Shown here piece after piece: positions 59,860 to 64,000 of a DNA stretch of 64,000 nt. Below the pieces are notes generated by a model. That model made no database searches. It was not told the DNA's origin and saw only the letters and a list, made by a program, of their open reading frames with translations. Origin of the DNA: CAYQOX01 sp964419335 (GTDB lineage Bacteria; Hinthialibacterota; Hinthialibacteria; Hinthialibacterales; Hinthialibacteraceae). Location of the stretch: assembly GCA_964419335.1 (NCBI GenBank), contig CAYQOX010000022.1:6991-70990 (forward strand), in the 5' to 3' direction. Both the position numbers and the translations under genes were made by a program. The stretch's first letter is position 1. Every line of letters starts with the position of its first letter.

Positions 59860-60219
59860 TGCTTATTTCCTGATCCAAGAAGGATAATAAAGCCTCTTTC
59901 TTATAGGTAAGGAGGCTTTGTTAAAAGTATAATCATCATTGGGAGGTTTGGAAATACGCTCATTTAGACCATGGGTTTGTCTATGGTGTTTCATCTCCCT
60001 CTTTCTTTGCGCATTTACTTGAGCATGATTATATCCTTCTAATATGATCTATTATCGTTTGCCAGAGGCTTTTGGCTAATCCTCTTACTATTTGTCTTTA
60101 TAAGTAGAATAAATCATTGAGTATGCGAACAAACGGGGATTGAACAAGTTATGGCTGTTCGTTACTATGAATAATCCCATAAATATCCTGTTGAACCGAG
60201 TTGGTACGGATCGTCTATT
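59860..60219. other. Divergent intergenic region
   Basis: About 360 bases lie between two divergent genes and should contain both promoters. An 8-bp hairpin (AAAGCCTC at 59889-59896 with its complement at 59912-59919) lies in the leader of the minus-strand gene. No gene-sized frame is present. Confidence 0.5.
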
Positions 60220-61293
60220 GTGAAGAAAAAACCATTATTGACAGTCAATAATCTCATTAAGCATTTCCCTATACGTAAAGGAATTCTCAATCGCGTGGTT
60301 AATTATGTTAAAGCGGTGGATGGAGTCTCTTTCACGATTGATGAAGGAGAAACGCTGGGGCTGGCGGGTGAAAGTGGTTGTGGGAAAACAACCGTTGGTC
60401 GGTTGATATTACGCTTATTAGATGCGACCTCCGGTGAAGTGCATTACAAAGATTCACCGAATCTTCTAGAATTAAACCCATCGCAAATGCGTCGTTATCG
60501 GCAAGAAATGCAGATCATCTTTCAGGATCCTTATTCTTCTCTCAATCCCCGACTTAAAGTAGGCAGCACCTTGAGTGAACCGATGAAAGTTTTTAGTTTG
60601 TATGGCACCCATGATCAGCGGCGCAAACGTTGCATTGAGTTGATGGAATCGGTTGGTTTGGGAGAAGAGCATTTATCTCGTTATCCCCATGAATTTTCAG
60701 GTGGCCAACGGCAGCGCATTGGGATAGCCCGGGGATTGAGCGTGAATCCAAAGTTGATTATTGCCGATGAACCGGTATCGGCTCTCGATGTATCTATTCA
60801 GGCGCAAATTATTAACTTGATGATGAATCTCAAAGAGGAGTTTGGTCTCAGTTATTTGTTCATTGCTCATGATCTTTCTGTTGTGCGTCATATTAGTGAT
60901 CGAGTTGCGATCATGTATTTGGGGAAAGTGGTGGAGTTGGCTGAAACGAATGCTCTATTTAATACGCCCAAACATCCCTACACCCGGGCGTTGTTGGAGG
61001 CGATACCGATAGCGGATCCCCATCAGAAGAAAGAAAAAAGATTACTTGCCGGGGATGTTCCCAGTCCCATTGACCCACCTTCGGGATGTCATTTTCATAC
61101 GCGTTGTCCTTTTCGTTTTGCCCCCTGTGATCATGTGGAACCCTCATTACAACAGGTTGAAGACCGTACCATCGCATGTCATCTTTATGATTCTCGTTTT
61201 AACACCAACGTTCCACAAAATATATTAGATTATGAAGCAGACCAGATCGAATTGCCCAATCAGGAAGCGTTCCGTGTGCAAGGGAAATCGTAG
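60220..61293 (+). CDS. Oligopeptide/dipeptide ABC transporter ATPase (OppF/DppF-like)
   Basis: The 357-residue cytosolic ATPase has Walker A GESGCGKTT near residue 50, the signature FSGGQRQRIGIARGL, Walker B LIIADEPVSALDVS and the C-terminal oligo_HPY extension (PYTRALLEAIP, SPIDPPSGCHFHTRCPFRFAPC). The RCPFR...C cysteines of that extension bind an iron-sulfur or metal site in relatives. Permeases, a DppD-type partner and a binding protein are absent, so it must join components encoded elsewhere. It starts with GTG and has a poor ribosome binding site. The next gene starts on the base after its stop. Confidence 0.92.
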   Translation: MKKKPLLTVNNLIKHFPIRKGILNRVVNYVKAVDGVSFTIDEGETLGLAGESGCGKTTVGRLILRLLDATSGEVHYKDSPNLLELNPSQMRRYRQEMQIIFQDPYSSLNPRLKVGSTLSEPMKVFSLYGTHDQRRKRCIELMESVGLGEEHLSRYPHEFSGGQRQRIGIARGLSVNPKLIIADEPVSALDVSIQAQIINLMMNLKEEFGLSYLFIAHDLSVVRHISDRVAIMYLGKVVELAETNALFNTPKHPYTRALLEAIPIADPHQKKEKRLLAGDVPSPIDPPSGCHFHTRCPFRFAPCDHVEPSLQQVEDRTIACHLYDSRFNTNVPQNILDYEADQIELPNQEAFRVQGKS

Positions 61294-62805
61294 ATGCTTA
61301 AGAAAGAGACTCTCCTGTCTTGGCTCCCATTAGGGATTCTTCTCTTTGTCGCTTTATTTATGCGATGTTGGACCCTATTCAACGGAACCAATGTGGATGA
61401 AGGGTTTTATATCTTGCATGGTCGGGAATGGCTTGACGGCCATTGGCCATATCGTGATATTCATCTAAACAAGACGCCGCTGGTTAGTGTGATTGCTCTT
61501 CCTTTTTTTGTTTTTTTTGACACCCCAATCATTCCTATACGTCTATTTATCCTCGGGTTGAGCATGGCGAGTATTGTTGCCGTTTATTATATAGGGCGCA
61601 CTTGGGTGACCGAGCATGTTGGTTTGTTGGCGGCGGGATTCTATGCTTTTGACCCGCTCACGATCATTTGGGCGAAGTATCTCCATGTATCCACTTTAGC
61701 CCCGATTCTTTCCGCATGCGCATTGGGAATGACGCTCTTTGCTTTGCGAAAGAAACAGACGTTTTTCTTTCTGTTGGCGGGGGGACTCGCGGCGGTTTGT
61801 TTGCTCAATAAACAAACCAGTGTTATCCTCCTGCCCGTGGTGGCTCTCTTGTTGTTTATAAAGCGAGATGAAATAAAGAAATGGGATTTTATCTTTTACT
61901 TTGCAGGATTACTCTCTCTTCCTTTGATGCTTTTGATGATGCTGGTCTCTATCGGGGCTGTAGATCATTTTCTATACGATATTTGGTGGGGAAATCTCGC
62001 CATGTGGAAGGCTTTTGATTTTACGTTGCATGATCGATGGATCACATTTCGGGCCTTTATGCATTGGAATCCCTTGATGTGGTGGGGAGTGATTGTGGGA
62101 GTCATTGCCTTGGCGTTCAAGCGAGACCGGTTGGGATTAGTACTCTGTGCGTGGTTTTCACTTGAATTTGTGATGAATATTTATGGTTTAAGCCACGTGT
62201 GGAAGCATTACATCCTGGCCATTGTTCCTGCGTGTGCGCTCATCACCGGGTATGGTGGTTTTGTGATTCTGAATGCGTGTGTAAATCGTTTTTCTTGGCG
62301 TTATTATCAAACTTCTTGGATATCTCTACTTCTTGTCTTCTTATTAACGGTTCCCTATTGGCCGCGAGCCAATTGGAACTACCCCAATATCACTCTACAA
62401 GATGAGCGTGCTTTAGCGGCGCAAATTAAGCGGCGGTGTACGACACCTTATCTTCTATGTTTGGCCAATAGCACATTTTATTTGCTTACAGATAAGCAAG
62501 TTCCTCCTGCCATTCGCAATGGAGAAAAGATTCTCATTCCTCCTTTTATGAGCACGGCTGGACGTTACTATCTTACGCTTAAAGAAATGGAGCAAACGGT
62601 GGATTATTGGCGGCAATTGCCGGTGGATTATTGCGTAATGTATGGAAAGCATGCACGTCAGATTTTTGTCGAACGTGATCCTCATTTAGAGCCGTTACGA
62701 CTTTTTCTAGAAGAAGAATTTGAGCAGGCTCCGGTATTGCGTTTAAATCGCTCCACTTACATGGCGACGCTTTATTGCTTTCAGCGTAAGGATTCCTCAT
62801 CTTAA
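61294..62805 (+). CDS. PMT/ArnT-like membrane glycosyltransferase
   Basis: The 503-residue inner-membrane protein has about ten hydrophobic segments. NVDEGFYILHGREWLDGHWPYRDIHLNKTPLV, after the first helix, has the acidic DE pair and the DxxLxKPPL-like motif of GT39/GT83 enzymes that use polyprenyl-phosphate sugars. WAKYLHVSTLAPIL is a second typical segment. The ATG follows the TAG of the ATPase gene directly, so the genes are co-transcribed though unrelated in function. Its stop overlaps that of the convergent lipoprotein gene by four bases. Confidence 0.82.
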   Translation: MLKKETLLSWLPLGILLFVALFMRCWTLFNGTNVDEGFYILHGREWLDGHWPYRDIHLNKTPLVSVIALPFFVFFDTPIIPIRLFILGLSMASIVAVYYIGRTWVTEHVGLLAAGFYAFDPLTIIWAKYLHVSTLAPILSACALGMTLFALRKKQTFFFLLAGGLAAVCLLNKQTSVILLPVVALLLFIKRDEIKKWDFIFYFAGLLSLPLMLLMMLVSIGAVDHFLYDIWWGNLAMWKAFDFTLHDRWITFRAFMHWNPLMWWGVIVGVIALAFKRDRLGLVLCAWFSLEFVMNIYGLSHVWKHYILAIVPACALITGYGGFVILNACVNRFSWRYYQTSWISLLLVFLLTVPYWPRANWNYPNITLQDERALAAQIKRRCTTPYLLCLANSTFYLLTDKQVPPAIRNGEKILIPPFMSTAGRYYLTLKEMEQTVDYWRQLPVDYCVMYGKHARQIFVERDPHLEPLRLFLEEEFEQAPVLRLNRSTYMATLYCFQRKDSSS

Positions 62806-63896
62806 TTCATAACGTGTTTCAGTCTACGCAGAACGAGTTGGTGGCAATCGTCCTCATTGCGTGGAGCCATGCGCTTAAAATCACGATGATGACTATTTTG
62901 ATAATCGACAATAACCCACTCTCCTTGAGCATCGCATAATATAAAATGGACTGCGTGAGTTTCTTCTTTGCCGATCATGTAATCTGCGATTAAACTGTAA
63001 TTCACAGGCTTGTATTCGTTTTGTAAATAGTCTTTGAATTTTCTGGCTAAATCCCATAACACGAGCTGCTCATTGGAACTTGCTTGAATATCAAATGGTT
63101 CAATATTTTCGATGACATTTGTTTTGAATAAATCTTGTTCTTCTATTTTATTCGCCAATATTTGCGCTGCTTTAGCGTCATACTTATTTTCTCTGCGTAT
63201 CGGAAAGACAAGGACGGTTTGTTTCTCTTGCTTTTTCAATGCTTGTAATCGATCTTTCATCGCATTCCTTTCTTCTTCATCAGGGATTTTCGATTTTTCC
63301 ATCCACCGTTGATGCATCTTCCCTTTCGGAGCCTTCTTTCGCATAGGATTTTTGAGATCTAGTTTCTTTTGCAAGCGTGTTGCCATTAACACACAGCATG
63401 TCATGGGATCTTTCGCTTTAATCTTTTTAAAATCGCGGTCATCCGGGGTTTGCCGATCCATCCAAAGCAAATGGCCTTTTCCATCGCAGAGGTAAGTACG
63501 CACTTCTTTCACTCCTTCTTGGGGTGAGCCCAAAAACTCTCCGAACGCATGATGATCCGTATGGAATTCACTTTCTTTGACCAAGTTAGCAAATTGTTGA
63601 CCTGTTTCTTCCATGGATGATTCTGAATGTCCCTCAAGGCTCTGCGATGCGATTTCGATGTGTTGTATGCCCCCTTTTTCTAGGAGCAAGCCTACGACTT
63701 CTGCGACATCTTTTCGGGTGGAATTGGCTACAGAAATGGGGTACACCGTGATGGAATACTCTCCAAAATCCTTATCCCGAATGGATTGCACCGAAGAGCT
63801 CTCATGTGAATGTTCACAGGAGATAAAAGTTGTTGCCAAGCAGCATGTCAATAACCACAGCAAGCCCCGAAAGTTTTGTTTTATCAATCTATTCAT
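62802..63896 (-). CDS. Lipoprotein with an internal duplication, function unknown
   Basis: From the ATG at 63896 (GGAGG upstream) the protein has 364 residues. A lipoprotein signal ends at C27 (TTFISC). Two copies of one domain of about 130 residues follow. The N-terminal copy includes YSITVYPISVANS and ends with YLCDGKGHLLWMDRQTPDDRDF...CCVLMATRLQKKL; the C-terminal copy includes VLVFPIRRENKYDAKAAQIL and ends with FILCDAQGEWVIVDYQNSHHRDF...CHQLVLRRLKHVM. A basic linker (KKAPKGKMHQRWMEKSK) joins them. The shared RDFK and Cys-x2-9-L pattern marks the copies. No family is recognised. It is convergent with the glycosyltransferase gene. Confidence 0.85.
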   Translation of the reverse strand: MNRLIKQNFRGLLWLLTCCLATTFISCEHSHESSSVQSIRDKDFGEYSITVYPISVANSTRKDVAEVVGLLLEKGGIQHIEIASQSLEGHSESSMEETGQQFANLVKESEFHTDHHAFGEFLGSPQEGVKEVRTYLCDGKGHLLWMDRQTPDDRDFKKIKAKDPMTCCVLMATRLQKKLDLKNPMRKKAPKGKMHQRWMEKSKIPDEEERNAMKDRLQALKKQEKQTVLVFPIRRENKYDAKAAQILANKIEEQDLFKTNVIENIEPFDIQASSNEQLVLWDLARKFKDYLQNEYKPVNYSLIADYMIGKEETHAVHFILCDAQGEWVIVDYQNSHHRDFKRMAPRNEDDCHQLVLRRLKHVMN

Positions 63897-63914
63897 GATT
63901 ATGCCTCCAAATTG

Positions 63915-64000
63915 TGGCTCATCACGAAAGTGAGTACTTTTTTTAGACAAACGCCTCGGGGATGTGTTCCGCTTGTCTCCGCGCGGCCTTAAGGGCCGCT
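63915..64000 (+). repeat. Dispersed repeat, copy 2 (matches 27828-27912), cut by the window edge
   Basis: Eighty-six bases match copy 1 at about 90 percent with the same orientation. Here the end forms a near-perfect small palindrome, GCGGCCTT followed by AAGGGCCGC with one extra G. The copy lies just upstream of the divergent lipoprotein gene, so it may overlap that gene's promoter region. Confidence 0.85.

Noticed and set aside
59889..59919. Hairpin in the leader of the alpha/alpha-barrel gene as a riboswitch or attenuator
   Set aside because: Only an 8-bp stem without alternative pairing, T-tract or conserved core is seen; too little to support a regulatory RNA.
1..64000. CRISPR array
   Set aside because: No run of regularly spaced direct repeats and no cas-like gene was seen; the repeats found are single and far apart.

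Overview
The window comes from a Gram-negative, heterotrophic bacterium with a moderate, slightly AT-leaning base composition. An outer-membrane lifestyle is indicated by apolipoprotein N-acyltransferase, two lipoproteins, an HtrA periplasmic protease and several Tat-exported redox proteins. The set of DUF1080, Tat-type Gfo/Idh/MocA and aldo/keto reductases, CotH/lamin-tail proteins, heparinase-like and GH-A-like secreted enzymes is typical of saprophytic candidate phyla near Planctomycetes, Hydrogenedentes, Sumerlaeota or Hinthialibacterota. That placement is an inference from gene content; the window has no rRNA gene to test it. No CRISPR array, insertion sequence, phage gene or plasmid origin was seen.

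Layout. 1-3.3 kb: tail of a Wzx-like flippase facing a coupled GT2 / PMT-type glycosyltransferase pair (envelope glycan). 3.7-7.2 kb: a small AT-hook plus winged-helix protein and a secreted lamin-tail/CotH protein. 7.3-12.4 kb: a ribose-type sugar uptake cluster (permease, Tat-signal binding protein, ribokinase, DUF1080 protein) without a local ATPase, then a Tat aldo/keto reductase. 12.4-15 kb: sugar-nucleotide genes (GlmU-like nucleotidyltransferase, DegT aminotransferase). 15.2-26.1 kb: core genes mnmG, a PPi-type phosphofructokinase, a creatininase-family hydrolase, aroK-aroE, rpoD, an isocitrate/isopropylmalate dehydrogenase family gene, lnt and yacG.

26.3-33.1 kb: a small membrane protein, a methyltransferase, clpB with a DnaJ-like co-chaperone, and a free-standing Ppx/GppA-type HD protein. 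33.3-44.7 kb: a heparinase-like lyase, an ABC-2 type permease coupled to a YhaM-like nuclease and followed by a 1175-residue DUF4175-like coiled-coil protein, then a secreted glycoside hydrolase-like protein. 44.8-49.3 kb: a proteostasis group (Hsp20 coupled to Lon, then HtrA). 49.3-53.6 kb: tRNA-Glu(CTC) with its own promoter, then a complete PaoABC-like periplasmic molybdenum oxidoreductase. 53.6-64 kb: secreted and cell-wall proteins (VanY-like peptidase, Gfo/Idh/MocA oxidoreductase, lipoprotein with a GspG-like domain, siroheme-type dehydrogenase, an alpha/alpha-barrel protein), an orphan OppF-type ATPase abutting a PMT-type glycosyltransferase, and a lipoprotein with an internal duplication.

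Most of the window is ordinary. The least expected structures are a dispersed non-coding repeat of about 85 bp at 27828-27912 and at the right edge (63915-64000), a second short repeat family (3490-3548 and 27995-28043), the AT-hook/HARE-like protein, the duplicated lipoprotein at the right end, and transport genes lacking their usual partners. No complete novel defence or mobile system was found.
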